Positions 1 through 7,071 of a stretch of DNA of 11,791 nt are shown here, one piece after another. Origin of the DNA: JAJZJT01 sp049964655. GTDB taxonomy: Bacteria > Actinomycetota > Acidimicrobiia > Acidimicrobiales > RAAP-2. The notes beneath the pieces are model-generated. The model did not search any database and was not told the origin of the DNA. It saw only the letters and a list, made by a program, of their open reading frames with translations. The stretch is from NCBI GenBank assembly GCA_049964655.1, contig JBMFXC010000078.1:1-11791 (forward strand), read 5' to 3'. The stretch's first letter is position 1. Each line of letters starts with the position of its first letter. Made by a program: the position numbers and the translations under genes.

Positions 1-97
1 TGCCGGCGGTGAACACCGTCAGCCAGTGCTTGCGGCCCACCTCGGCCTCGTCCAAAGGTCGGTAGAGCTCGGTCACCGACGCCGTCTGATCGCTCAC
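1..97 (-). CDS. Probable MFS transporter, N-terminal fragment
   Basis: Only the first 32 codons are present and the gene runs off the left edge. The start is GTG at 97-95, preceded by a strong GAGGAGGAG ribosome binding site with good spacing. The visible peptide begins VSDQTASVTELYRPLDEAEV and continues with GRKHWLTVFTAG. A short polar leader with an Arg-Lys-His-Trp stretch before a Phe-Thr-Ala-Gly segment resembles the N-terminus of major facilitator transporters of the phosphate/metabolite:H+ symporter type, where the first membrane helix follows directly. The family call is by resemblance of a very short piece; no membrane helix is complete in the window. A perfect inverted repeat lies just upstream of the ribosome binding site and may regulate it. 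Its substrate cannot be told. Confidence 0.45.
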   Translation of the reverse strand, partial: MSDQTASVTELYRPLDEAEVGRKHWLTVFTAG

Positions 98-116
98 AGC
101 TGGTCTCCTCCTCGTT

Positions 117-131
117 CTGTCGTTCCGACAG
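117..131. promoter_or_regulatory. Perfect inverted repeat upstream of the transporter RBS
   Basis: CTGTCG-TTC-CGACAG is a perfect 6-bp inverted repeat with a 3-base centre, ending about 20 bp upstream of the GTG start at 97 and next to its GAGGAGG ribosome binding site. The position suits an operator or a 5' leader hairpin that affects transporter expression. No regulator gene is adjacent, so the function is inferred from position only. Confidence 0.3.
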
Positions 132-343
132 CTACCCGCGTCACTCGGTCGTTCCGCGCCAGGTCTGGCTGGTCCGACTCGGTGAGGATGACAGTGACAG
201 GTGTTCCGACCTTGAAGACCGGGTGTCCGGTCGGAGATCTGACGGTGAACTGTTGGTGAACGAGCCAATCGACCCCGTCCGAACAGGGCGTGTGCCGCCC
301 GGGAGCAGCGAGCCCCCCGGGTAGACGGCAGCTCAGTACCCCG

Positions 344-380
344 CTGGTGGGGTCACGGGACACTGGTGGGGTGGCGGGAC
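344..380. repeat. Short direct repeat, two copies
   Basis: CTGGTGGGGT followed by two variable bases and CGGGAC occurs at 344-361 and again at 363-380, with a 19-bp period. Sixteen of 18 positions are identical. It lies between the helicase stop and the transporter. It may be a small tandem duplication or a pair of protein binding sites on the same face of the helix roughly two turns apart. Confidence 0.45.
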
Positions 381-390
381 GACCACCGAC

Positions 391-408
391 GCCGGCTCGA
401 CCGCCGGC
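391..408 (-). terminator. Possible terminator hairpin after the helicase gene
   Basis: GCCGGC-TCGACC-GCCGGC gives a 6-bp GC stem with a 6-base loop, 7 bp beyond the helicase stop codon in the direction of transcription. No T-run follows, which is common in high-GC actinobacteria but leaves the call weak. Confidence 0.3.
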
Positions 409-414
409 TCCCGC

Positions 415-3400
415 TCACGCCTCGAAGAGCCCCCGGATGTCCTCCGCGGTCAGCATGCCGCCGCCCGCCCCGCCGCCGTCGACGACACGGGCGAACAGTT
501 GGCGCTTGCGCTCCTGCAGGGCGACGACCTTCTCTTCGATCGTGCCAGTTGCCACCAACCGGTAGATCACGACTGGTTTGTCTTGACCGATCCGGTGCAC
601 CCGATCGACCGCCTGTTCCTCCACCGCCGGGTTCCACCACGGGTCGAGGAGGTAGACGTAGTCGGCTGCGGTCAGGTTCAGCCCGACCCCGCCCGCCTTC
701 AGGCTGATACAGAACACCGAGGCGTCCCCGTCGGTGAACTCGGCGATGCGCCGAGCCCGGTCGCGTGTCCTGCCGTCGAGGTAGCAGGTGGAGATGCCTT
801 CCGCCTCCAGCCGGCGTCGCACCCCGGAGAGGAACCTGGTGAACTGACTGAAGACGAGCGCACGGTGCCCCTCGGCCGCAACCTCGTGGAGCTGCTCGAC
901 CAGCACGTCCACCTTGGAAGCCCGGATCTTGCCGACGTGGGCATCGTCGACGAGCGCCGGGTCGAGGCTGAGCTGACGAAGCAACGTGAGCGACGCCAGG
1001 ATGGCGATGCGGTTGCGGCGCAGGTCGTCGACCAACCGGAGCACCCGCTGTCGCTCACGAGCCAGGTGCCGGTCATAGACACGCCGGTGAGCGGGGTTCA
1101 GCTCGACCGGGAGCACGTGCTCGGTCTTCGGAGGAAGATCGGTCGCCACCTGCTCCTTGGTCCGCCGGAGCAGCAGCGGTCGGACCCGGCGGCGGAGGGT
1201 CTCCAGACGACCGGGGTCGCTCCCGCTCTCGATCGGCCGCCTGAACGTATCGGCGAACCGCTGCGGGTTGGGGAACAGACCCGGCGAGGTGATCGACAAC
1301 ATCGCCCACAGGTCCATCAGGGAGTTCTCGAGCGGTGTGCCGGTGATGGCCAGCTTGAACGGGGCGGGAACCGTCCGAGCGGCCTGGTAGGTCTTCGCCT
1401 GGTAGTTCTTCACGAACTGGGCCTCGTCGACCACCATGCCCGCCCACGGCACCGATGCGTAGGCTTCGGCGTCCAGACGGAGCAGCGCGTAGGAGGTGAC
1501 GACCACGTCCGCTCCCTGGGCAGCGAGGGCAACGGGGACCCCGCTCCTCCCCTCGGTCTCGCGCACGGCGACGACGGTCAGCTCGGGACAGAACGTCTCC
1601 GCCTGGGAGGTCCACGTCGTCACCACGCTGGCAGGTGCCACGATGAGGAGGGGGCCCGCCTCGCCACCCAGCTCCCCCTGCTCGCGGGCACGAGCGACCA
1701 TGGCAAGGGTCTGCACGGTCTTCCCGAGCCCCATGTCGTCGGCGAGGATGCCACCGAGGCGCAGGTCCCACAACAGGCTCAACCAGTGGTACCCCTCGAG
1801 CTGGTAGGGACGCAGCGTGCCCCGGAACCCGGCGGGAGCCTCCGGCCGGGGCAGTTCGGTGAACGAGCGCAGGGCACCGGCACTACGCTGCCACCGCTCG
1901 CTCTGGGAGGCGACGACACCGAGCGAGACCAGTTCGTCCCACCAGCCCGCCTGCACGGGAGTGAGCCGCAGGCGGTCGACCGGCCGGTCCTCGAGCAGCC
2001 GGGCCTCGTCGATAAGCGCTCGCAGGCGCTCGAGCTCGGGCCGGTCAAGACGGAACCAGGTGCCGGACTCGAGGAGCATGGCGTCGTCGCCCCGGGCGAG
2101 CGCGGTGAACAGCGGGACGAACGGCACGTCCTGGCCGTCGACCGACACCGTGACTCGCAGGTCGAACCAGTCCGGGTCGGCGCTGTCCGACGCAGTCGCG
2201 GTGACGAGGGGTGCCTCGGCGGACTCCTGGTACTTTGCCGGCTCGCCCACGACGTGCAGCTCGACTACGTCGCTCGCCGCCAACACCGGCAGGGCGTCGC
2301 GCACGAAGCGGGCAGTGGCCATCCCCGACAGGTCGAACGCTCCTCCTGTGTGGACGGTGTGGTCGACCCGACGGAACAGGTCGAGGAGCGGTGCGAACAG
2401 ACGCGCTTCGGCGTCACGGTCCCGCACCGGCGCCGGCGCCGGGTCGCCGGGGTCGAAGGAAACGTCGTCACCGCCGACGTCGTAGCGGATCGAAGACGTC
2501 ACCCGGGCCCGATGACCCGGGCCGAAGACCACCTCGACGACCACTCGCGGCGGCGAGATCCGGGGGAGCACGACGCTCCCGTCGGACGAGACCAGGTCCA
2601 CCCTGCGGCGGACGGCCGGGTAGTACGACATGAAGAAGCGCGTGGTGTCCGTCGTCGGGACGGTGACGGGACCACGTTCCACCAGCTGCTGCACGGTACC
2701 GTCGAGCACGCCGGCCAGCGGAGCGAGCGAGAGACGCCCGGGCGAGACGACGACGACCCCGTGCGCCGGCTTGCCCACCAGGTAGCCGACGCCTTCGGGG
2801 AGCGCGCCCCCCTCGGCGGTACGGACGTCGCCGGACAGCTCGAGGTCGCCGACGGCACTTCGGCGCACGTCTACCTGCACCCGCCACGGGGTCCGTTCGA
2901 GCTCGACGACCGGCCCGTTCCGAGGCCCGGTCAGCTCGACACCGCAGTCCTCGGCCGAGGCCAACAGGTGCCAGACGGTGGGCCCGAGCTCGTCCAGATG
3001 GACAGTGGTCACCGAGTAGGACGAGTACGCGTAGCGACCCGTTCCGCTACGAGCGCGGTAGGCGGCGAGCAGCTCGAGCACCGCTAACCGCTGGTCGTCG
3101 TCGTGCTTCGTCCGCCACGTCGGCGTCTCGATGGACCGCCACGACACGCCGGTCTTCACCCAGGCGTCGCGCCCGGGGACGACCGGGCTGATCCGGACGC
3201 GCGGCGCCGACGACGTCGACGTGACGACCGGCTCGAGCAGGAGCCCCAGCGGCGTGTGCCCATGGTCTGCGACGACCGGGTCGGCGACGAGGGGGGACAG
3301 GACGTCCTCCCACGACCGACGGGGCAGCACGGTGAGAGGCCCGCCTGGGACCGCACTCCCAGCCGACCGCCGTGCCGTGTCTCGGGCGGTGAGGAGCAGC

Positions 3401-3702
3401 GCTACCACGTGCTTGCAAGAGCCGCCGATCGGGCACGAGCACTCGGAGCTGCCGACCGGCACGCGGCGGGACGGGCTCGGGCGCCCGACGACGGTGAAGT
3501 AGGGCGTGCGGGCCGTACCGTCGACAAGCCCGGTCAGCTCGCTGCCGTCTTCGGCGACGTCGACCTGGTACGCCAGGCCGCGGCGGGCGTAGTCAGCACC
3601 GCGTTCATAGGTTGGCCGTCCGAACGCGCTGCGCAGCACGTCGTCGCTCAGGGCGAGGACCCACGACGGTGCCGCCGCAGTCGAACCCGGTACCGTCACC
3701 AC
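415..3702 (-). CDS. SWIM zinc finger / SNF2-family helicase-like ATPase
   Basis: A 1095-residue DNA-dependent ATPase of the SNF2 (helicase superfamily 2) group, acting in the cytoplasm on DNA or DNA-protein complexes. An N-terminal SWIM zinc finger has Cys88-x-Cys90 and Cys96-x-His98. Residues about 120-600 form a long region without motifs I recognise, placed where bacterial SNF2-associated regions usually sit. The ATPase core follows: motif I DDMGLGKT at 655-662 (Lys661), motif II DEAQ at 759-762, motif III TGTP at 787-790, motif IV around 948-955 (ALVFSQFT), motif V SLKAGGVGLNL at 1000-1010 and motif VI VDRVHRIGQ at 1032-1040. All key residues are intact, so it should be active. GTG at 3702 is given as start. 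A second GTG at 3699 is better spaced from the GGAGG at about 3704-3708 and may be the true start. SNF2 proteins rearrange protein-DNA contacts, usually without strand unwinding; the bacterial SWIM forms have no settled role. Confidence 0.93.
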   Translation of the reverse strand: MVTVPGSTAAAPSWVLALSDDVLRSAFGRPTYERGADYARRGLAYQVDVAEDGSELTGLVDGTARTPYFTVVGRPSPSRRVPVGSSECSCPIGGSCKHVVALLLTARDTARRSAGSAVPGGPLTVLPRRSWEDVLSPLVADPVVADHGHTPLGLLLEPVVTSTSSAPRVRISPVVPGRDAWVKTGVSWRSIETPTWRTKHDDDQRLAVLELLAAYRARSGTGRYAYSSYSVTTVHLDELGPTVWHLLASAEDCGVELTGPRNGPVVELERTPWRVQVDVRRSAVGDLELSGDVRTAEGGALPEGVGYLVGKPAHGVVVVSPGRLSLAPLAGVLDGTVQQLVERGPVTVPTTDTTRFFMSYYPAVRRRVDLVSSDGSVVLPRISPPRVVVEVVFGPGHRARVTSSIRYDVGGDDVSFDPGDPAPAPVRDRDAEARLFAPLLDLFRRVDHTVHTGGAFDLSGMATARFVRDALPVLAASDVVELHVVGEPAKYQESAEAPLVTATASDSADPDWFDLRVTVSVDGQDVPFVPLFTALARGDDAMLLESGTWFRLDRPELERLRALIDEARLLEDRPVDRLRLTPVQAGWWDELVSLGVVASQSERWQRSAGALRSFTELPRPEAPAGFRGTLRPYQLEGYHWLSLLWDLRLGGILADDMGLGKTVQTLAMVARAREQGELGGEAGPLLIVAPASVVTTWTSQAETFCPELTVVAVRETEGRSGVPVALAAQGADVVVTSYALLRLDAEAYASVPWAGMVVDEAQFVKNYQAKTYQAARTVPAPFKLAITGTPLENSLMDLWAMLSITSPGLFPNPQRFADTFRRPIESGSDPGRLETLRRRVRPLLLRRTKEQVATDLPPKTEHVLPVELNPAHRRVYDRHLARERQRVLRLVDDLRRNRIAILASLTLLRQLSLDPALVDDAHVGKIRASKVDVLVEQLHEVAAEGHRALVFSQFTRFLSGVRRRLEAEGISTCYLDGRTRDRARRIAEFTDGDASVFCISLKAGGVGLNLTAADYVYLLDPWWNPAVEEQAVDRVHRIGQDKPVVIYRLVATGTIEEKVVALQERKRQLFARVVDGGGAGGGMLTAEDIRGLFEA

Positions 3703-3749
3703 GTCCTCCCAGTCCTCCCGCCGTCAGGGCTCCACACGGGCACTCCGTG

Positions 3750-3755
3750 AGCATA
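3750..3755 (-). promoter_or_regulatory. Weak -10-like box upstream of the helicase
   Basis: On the minus strand TATGCT matches the TAnnnT pattern of a -10 element and lies about 48 bp upstream of the helicase GTG. It sits in the 95-bp gap after the P450 stop codon. No good -35 box is found at 16-19 bp. It would allow the helicase to be transcribed separately from the P450. Confidence 0.2.
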
Positions 3756-3797
3756 CGGTCCGGCTGTGCCAGGCTCCGGCATCCGGCCACCCCGGGC

Positions 3798-5057
3798 TTA
3801 TCGGAACGTCGCCGTCACCGGAAGGTGCTTGACACCGCCGACGAAGTTGGCCTGGGCGTACTCGGGCTCCCCGTCGAGGGCGATCTCGTCGACGGCGGCC
3901 AACAGCTTGGGGACGATGGTCCGGATCTCGCGTCGGGCGAACGTGGAGCCGAGGCAGAAGTGCTCGCCTCCGCCGAAGGCCACAGTTCGATTGGCGTTGG
4001 CCCTCGTCACGTCGAAGGTCATGGGGTCGTCGAACATCCGGTGGTCGCGGTTCGCCGACGGGTACGACAGCAGCAGGCGGTCGCCGGCGGGCACCTCCAC
4101 CCCAGAGAGGACGGCGGGCTCGGTCAGGTACCGTAGGAAGTGGCGCACCGGCGACGTCCAGCGGATCATCTCCTCGGTGGCGTTGGTGACCAGCGACGGG
4201 TCCTGCTGGAGGAGCCGAACCTGCTCGGGACGCCGCACCAGCGCCTCGAGCCCGCCCGAGAGGGCGAACGACGTAGTGTCGTGGCCGGCGGTCGCCACGA
4301 TGGTGAAGTACCACAGGGTGGCGTCGCGGTCCATGGGACACCCGCCCACGGTGCCGTTGGCGATGACCGTGGCCAAGTCGTCGGCGGGGTGGGCACGGCG
4401 GTCGGCGGCGAGCTCGTTGAAGTACTCCTCGAACTCGGCGATGGTGCCGGTCAGCAGGGCAAAGGGGTCGCTCAGGTCGCCCAGGTACTCGGGGTCTGCC
4501 GCCCCGAAGATGCCCTGGGTGAGGCGGAGCATGGTGGCCTCGTCCTCCTCGGGCACCCCGAAGATGCTCATGATGACCCGCAGGGTGTAGGGAACGGCGA
4601 TGTCCTGGGCGAAGTCACAGCGCCCGTCCAGGTCGCGGAACTTGGCCACGAACTGATCGGCGATGGCGTCGATGGCGGCCTGACGCTGCGAGACGGCCCG
4701 GGGGCGGAACCAGGCGTTGGCCAGTCCCCGGTGCTGGCGGTGCTCCTCCCCGTCCATGTGGATCAGGGTCTTCGGCTCGATCCCCATGCTGTTCAACATC
4801 TCGAGCTGGATGTCCGGCCCCAGCACGGAGTTGCGCGTGTTGAGGAACTGCTCGTTGTGGCGCGACACGTCGAAGACGTCCTGATAGCGGGTGACCGCCC
4901 AGAACGGGGTGTACCCTTCGGCCTCCACCCGGAGCACCGGGGCGTTGTCGCGGAGGTCCGCCGCCACGGTGTGCCACGCCTCTTGGTCGCTGTAGGCGAC
5001 CGGGTCGATGAAGATCATGCCCCTCGGGTCTGAGACGGTGCGGGTCGTCGTGGTCAT
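3798..5057 (-). CDS. Cytochrome P450 monooxygenase
   Basis: A 419-residue soluble bacterial P450, the usual length for class I enzymes that take electrons from a separate ferredoxin and ferredoxin reductase. The heme-binding loop FGGGEHFCLG is at 361-370 with Cys368 as the proximal iron ligand. The I-helix oxygen-activation motif AGHDTT is at 257-262 and the ExxR pair is Glu296/Arg299. The ATG at 5057 is preceded by GGAGG with a 6-base gap; longer frames upstream lack such a site. The general look (HMDGEEHRQHR near residue 100) resembles actinobacterial P450s acting on steroids, terpenes or alkyl chains, but subfamily and substrate cannot be assigned by eye. No ferredoxin or reductase gene is next to it, so redox partners must come from elsewhere. 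The helicase lies 95 bp downstream on the same strand; functional linkage is doubtful. Confidence 0.95.
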   Translation of the reverse strand: MTTTTRTVSDPRGMIFIDPVAYSDQEAWHTVAADLRDNAPVLRVEAEGYTPFWAVTRYQDVFDVSRHNEQFLNTRNSVLGPDIQLEMLNSMGIEPKTLIHMDGEEHRQHRGLANAWFRPRAVSQRQAAIDAIADQFVAKFRDLDGRCDFAQDIAVPYTLRVIMSIFGVPEEDEATMLRLTQGIFGAADPEYLGDLSDPFALLTGTIAEFEEYFNELAADRRAHPADDLATVIANGTVGGCPMDRDATLWYFTIVATAGHDTTSFALSGGLEALVRRPEQVRLLQQDPSLVTNATEEMIRWTSPVRHFLRYLTEPAVLSGVEVPAGDRLLLSYPSANRDHRMFDDPMTFDVTRANANRTVAFGGGEHFCLGSTFARREIRTIVPKLLAAVDEIALDGEPEYAQANFVGGVKHLPVTATFR

Positions 5058-5080
5058 AGCCGGCCTCCGATGATCGTCGA

Positions 5081-5099
5081 CGGGGGCGTGGCTCCCCCG
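5081..5099 (-). promoter_or_regulatory. Hairpin in the P450 leader
   Basis: CGGGGG and CCCCCG form a perfect 6-bp stem around a 7-base loop, extendable by two pairs beyond one mismatch. It lies 24-42 bp upstream of the P450 ATG. It could be an operator half-site pair or a leader structure; no T-run follows. Confidence 0.3.
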
Positions 5100-5381
5100 A
5101 CGCCAGTCGCGAACGTAGCCGACGAGGTCCGGTCGACACCGGGCGCGAACCGACCGACCCGGTGGGGCACGGTCGACGTCGTCCTGGTCTCGGTCCTCGT
5201 GCCGCCGACACCGGGGTACGAGCCGGGCGGCAGTAGCTCGGCGCCAGCAGCCGGTCCCGTGTCCGTCCGGCCCGGTCGCGACCTGCGGGCCCGGCAGAGG
5301 AACGGGTCCCTCGGCACAGCGGCTCCTCACCACGATCCCGACGTCCGACGTCCGACACGGCCAAGAGGACGACGAGAGGGT

Positions 5382-5420
5382 AGGGGACCCGACGAGCGCG
5401 ACACGCTCGCCCGGTCCCCT
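5382..5420 (-). terminator. Strong terminator hairpin after the secreted-protein gene
   Basis: AGGGGACC at 5382-5389 pairs perfectly with GGTCCCCT at 5413-5420. The stem resumes inside with CGAGCG against CGCTCG around a small loop. The 39-nt structure starts 7 bp beyond the TGA at 5430-5428. No poly-U follows on the minus transcript, but stem length and position make intrinsic termination likely. It would separate the P450 transcriptionally from the gene upstream of it. Confidence 0.65.
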
Positions 5421-5427
5421 GCGGCGC

Positions 5428-6750
5428 TCAGAAGTTCGGCCAGCCGGGTGCCAACTGCCCGGTGGGCGGGTTGTTCTGCAGGATCCCCGGCGGCGCGCCC
5501 AGCGAGGCAAGCAGCTGGGAGAAGCTGGCACCGTAGGCGGTCGAGTTGGCACCCGAGAACTGCCCCGCGTCGCGGGCCATCGTCACCCCGTCCCCCGAGG
5601 GATCAGCCCACCCGGTCTCCATGCCGTCGGGGCCTTCGTACAACGTGCCGAGCGGCATGCCTGCGGTCACGTGCTCGCCCACCGACACTTCGGGAAGGAT
5701 GTCCTCGGCGACGTAGACGACGAGCCCGGCTGCGGGCCCGTCCGACAGGCGATAGGCGATGAAGGTCCCGCCCGGCCACCCGCTGTTGGTCGTGCTGAGC
5801 ACCGTGCCGTCGCCCAGGGCCACCACCGGGCCGTAACCGCTGTAGTCGACGCCCTGGTCGATCCGCTCAGGGTTGAGAGCCCGCACCGACGCCAACGGGT
5901 TCGTGTAGCTGCCCGGCGCCGGATGGACGACGGTCACCGGCGTCGGCCCGGGACCTGTCGACGATCCTGCGCCCGACGTGCTCTGCCCGGCCTGGGCGGC
6001 AGCCTGGGCCGCTTGGGCGGCGGCCGCTTGGGCGGCGGACGCCTGGGCGGCCGCGGCTTGGGCAGCTTGGGCAGCGGCCTGCTTGGCCGCCAGCGCCTGC
6101 TCGGCGGCGGCCTCCTGGGCCTGTTGCTGCGTGGCGATGGACGCCAACAACGCCTGGACGTTGCCGTGGAGCTGGGCCAGGCGGGCGTTGTCTTGGTTGA
6201 GGGCGGACTGGGCCGCCTGACGTTGGGTGACGAGCAACTGGGCAGCCGCACGGGCTGCTGTCTCTTCGGTGCGAAGCCCGGCCTCGGCGGCCTGAGTCCG
6301 CTGCTGGTCCGCCTCGACCACTGCGACGGCGGCGGTGAGACTGCTGGCAGCAAGGTCCGTGTACTCGTGGTCGACCGCCAACGACGTCAGGTTGGTAGTG
6401 GCGAACCAGGCCGGCAGCGTTCCGCCGGCCGTACCGCCCATGTAGGAGGCGAGGGCGAGCACCCGGAGGTGAGCGTCTGCGGTCACACTGGCCTGACGAT
6501 CGGCAGCCACTCGGCCCTGCGAGGCAACGATTCGAGCCTGGATGGCGGCAGCGCTGGCCACTGCCTGGTCGTAGCGCTCGACCAACCCCTGAAGGGCAGC
6601 ACCGTCGTGGACGATCTGCTGCTGGAGCTGGTTTGCCTGAGCCTGGTCGGCACCGACCTGCGCCTTCTCCGCACCGATCGGTGCCGCCTCCGCCGATGCC
6701 GGAGAGACGACGGCGACCACGACAGCGAGGATGACGCCGAGCATGGCCAT
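5428..6750 (-). CDS. Secreted coiled-coil protein with degenerate LytM/M23-like domain
   Basis: 440 residues from the ATG at 6750. Residues 1-20 are a Sec signal peptide: a hydrophobic Leu/Val/Ala core ending ASA before EAAPIG. Residues about 25-255 are a long Ala/Gln-rich coiled coil, of the kind found before peptidoglycan hydrolase domains in EnvC- and RipA-type proteins, with a near-repetitive AAQAA segment at 215-255. A Ser/Gly/Pro linker leads to a C-terminal beta-rich domain (about 275-395) with RIDQGVDYSG at 296-305, VVALGDGTVL and a later VSVGEHVTAGMPLG, which is the lysostaphin/M23 fold layout. The zinc ligands of active M23 (HxxxD, then HxH) are not seen, so it is probably non-catalytic and binds the cell wall or activates a partner. 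Start choice: the frame extends to a GTG at 6900, but those 50 codons are Arg/Gly-rich with weaker third-position bias and would bury the signal peptide. No clear ribosome binding site supports any start; ATG at 6744 is also possible. Confidence 0.8.
   Translation of the reverse strand: MAMLGVILAVVVAVVSPASAEAAPIGAEKAQVGADQAQANQLQQQIVHDGAALQGLVERYDQAVASAAAIQARIVASQGRVAADRQASVTADAHLRVLALASYMGGTAGGTLPAWFATTNLTSLAVDHEYTDLAASSLTAAVAVVEADQQRTQAAEAGLRTEETAARAAAQLLVTQRQAAQSALNQDNARLAQLHGNVQALLASIATQQQAQEAAAEQALAAKQAAAQAAQAAAAQASAAQAAAAQAAQAAAQAGQSTSGAGSSTGPGPTPVTVVHPAPGSYTNPLASVRALNPERIDQGVDYSGYGPVVALGDGTVLSTTNSGWPGGTFIAYRLSDGPAAGLVVYVAEDILPEVSVGEHVTAGMPLGTLYEGPDGMETGWADPSGDGVTMARDAGQFSGANSTAYGASFSQLLASLGAPPGILQNNPPTGQLAPGWPNF
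5986..6110 (-). repeat. Ala/Gln-coding low-complexity repeat
   Basis: Inside the secreted-protein gene, short units of the type GCTTGGGCGGC (plus strand) recur and encode repeats of Ala-Gln-Ala-Ala, near residues 215-255. Such a run is prone to slippage, and the number of units may differ between strains, changing the length of the stalk before the C-terminal domain. Confidence 0.6.
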
Positions 6751-7071
6751 CCGACGGGTCGGACACCAGCTGTGCCCGCCACGACGCCCTCGCCGCCAGA
6801 CGACCCCTCGGTCGCCCACCCCTCGACGACGTCCGGCCAGCGCGCGCCCCGGACGCTCGACACACCCTGCACTCGCCGACACCGACGCAGGACCCGACAC
6901 AGGATAGAGAGGCTACTCGCTCACTCCCTTTCTCCGGTGGCACCGGACCCCAGCGGTGGCACCGCGTCCGAGGCGGAGGGGTGCGCGCTAGCCCCGGCAG
7001 TCCGAGCTCGGAGGGGCCGCGACAGTCGGTGCTCGTCGCATGCCCATAGGTGCAGTCGGTGCCGGCGGCGT
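6751..7071. other. Intergenic region upstream of the secreted-protein gene
   Basis: About 320 bp without a supported gene. It contains the paired palindromes at 6934-6965 and a direct repeat CAGTCGGTGC at 7023-7032 and 7053-7062. The part at 6751-6900 is an open frame continuous with the secreted-protein gene but looks non-coding. The promoter of that gene should be here; I see no convincing boxes. Confidence 0.45.
6934..6965. promoter_or_regulatory. Two perfect 13-bp palindromes, likely operator or terminator
   Basis: CCGGTGGCACCGG (6934-6946) and GCGGTGGCACCGC (6953-6965) are each perfectly palindromic around a single central base and share the core CGGTGGCACCG, with centres 19 bp apart. 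They lie about 185 bp upstream of the secreted-protein ATG and about 107 bp beyond the dehydrogenase stop. Tandem palindromes at nearly two helical turns suggest a dimeric repressor binding cooperatively. The two copies can also pair with each other as one hairpin (5 bp, a mismatch, 5 bp, 8-base loop), so a terminator for the dehydrogenase gene is the alternative. Confidence 0.5.

Larger units (their letters stand above)
98..414. other. Intergenic region between helicase 3' end and transporter
   Basis: About 317 bp without a convincing gene. A minus-strand 89-codon frame (363-94) ends with a TGA that overlaps the transporter GTG. Its third positions are only about 65 percent G/C, far below the neighbours, and I recognise nothing in it, so it is not called. 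The region holds the inverted repeat at 117-131, two near-identical 18-bp direct repeats at 344-361 and 363-380, and a GCCGGC-centred hairpin at 391-408. The transporter promoter should lie here, but I cannot point to clear -35/-10 boxes. Confidence 0.5.
5058..5427. other. Intergenic region upstream of P450
   Basis: About 370 bp without a gene. The left part should carry the P450 promoter and leader, including a 6-bp GC hairpin at 5081-5099. The right part holds the strong hairpin at 5382-5420 that ends the gene to the right. A short repeat, CGACGTC twice in tandem at 5339-5352, lies between. Reading frames here are Arg/Pro-rich on both strands and look like GC-driven noise. No clear -35/-10 pair is seen. 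Confidence 0.5.

Noticed and set aside
499..3087. 862-codon plus-strand open frame
   Set aside because: It lies wholly antisense to the SNF2 ATPase, whose motifs are all intact. Its predicted protein is low-complexity Arg/Gly/His/Asp-rich, as expected from GC third-position bias.
5058..5552. Upstream extension of the P450 frame
   Set aside because: Arg/Pro-rich, crosses the strong hairpin and the end of the next gene; the ATG at 5057 has a good GGAGG site and gives the normal P450 length.
5986..6110. Possible CRISPR-like or minisatellite array
   Set aside because: The repeats are short, uneven, without spacers, and follow codon phase within a coding coiled coil.
6751..6900. 50-residue N-terminal extension of the secreted protein from GTG 6900
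   Set aside because: Arg/Gly-rich, weaker third-position bias, no ribosome binding site, and it would place a signal peptide 50 residues inside the protein.
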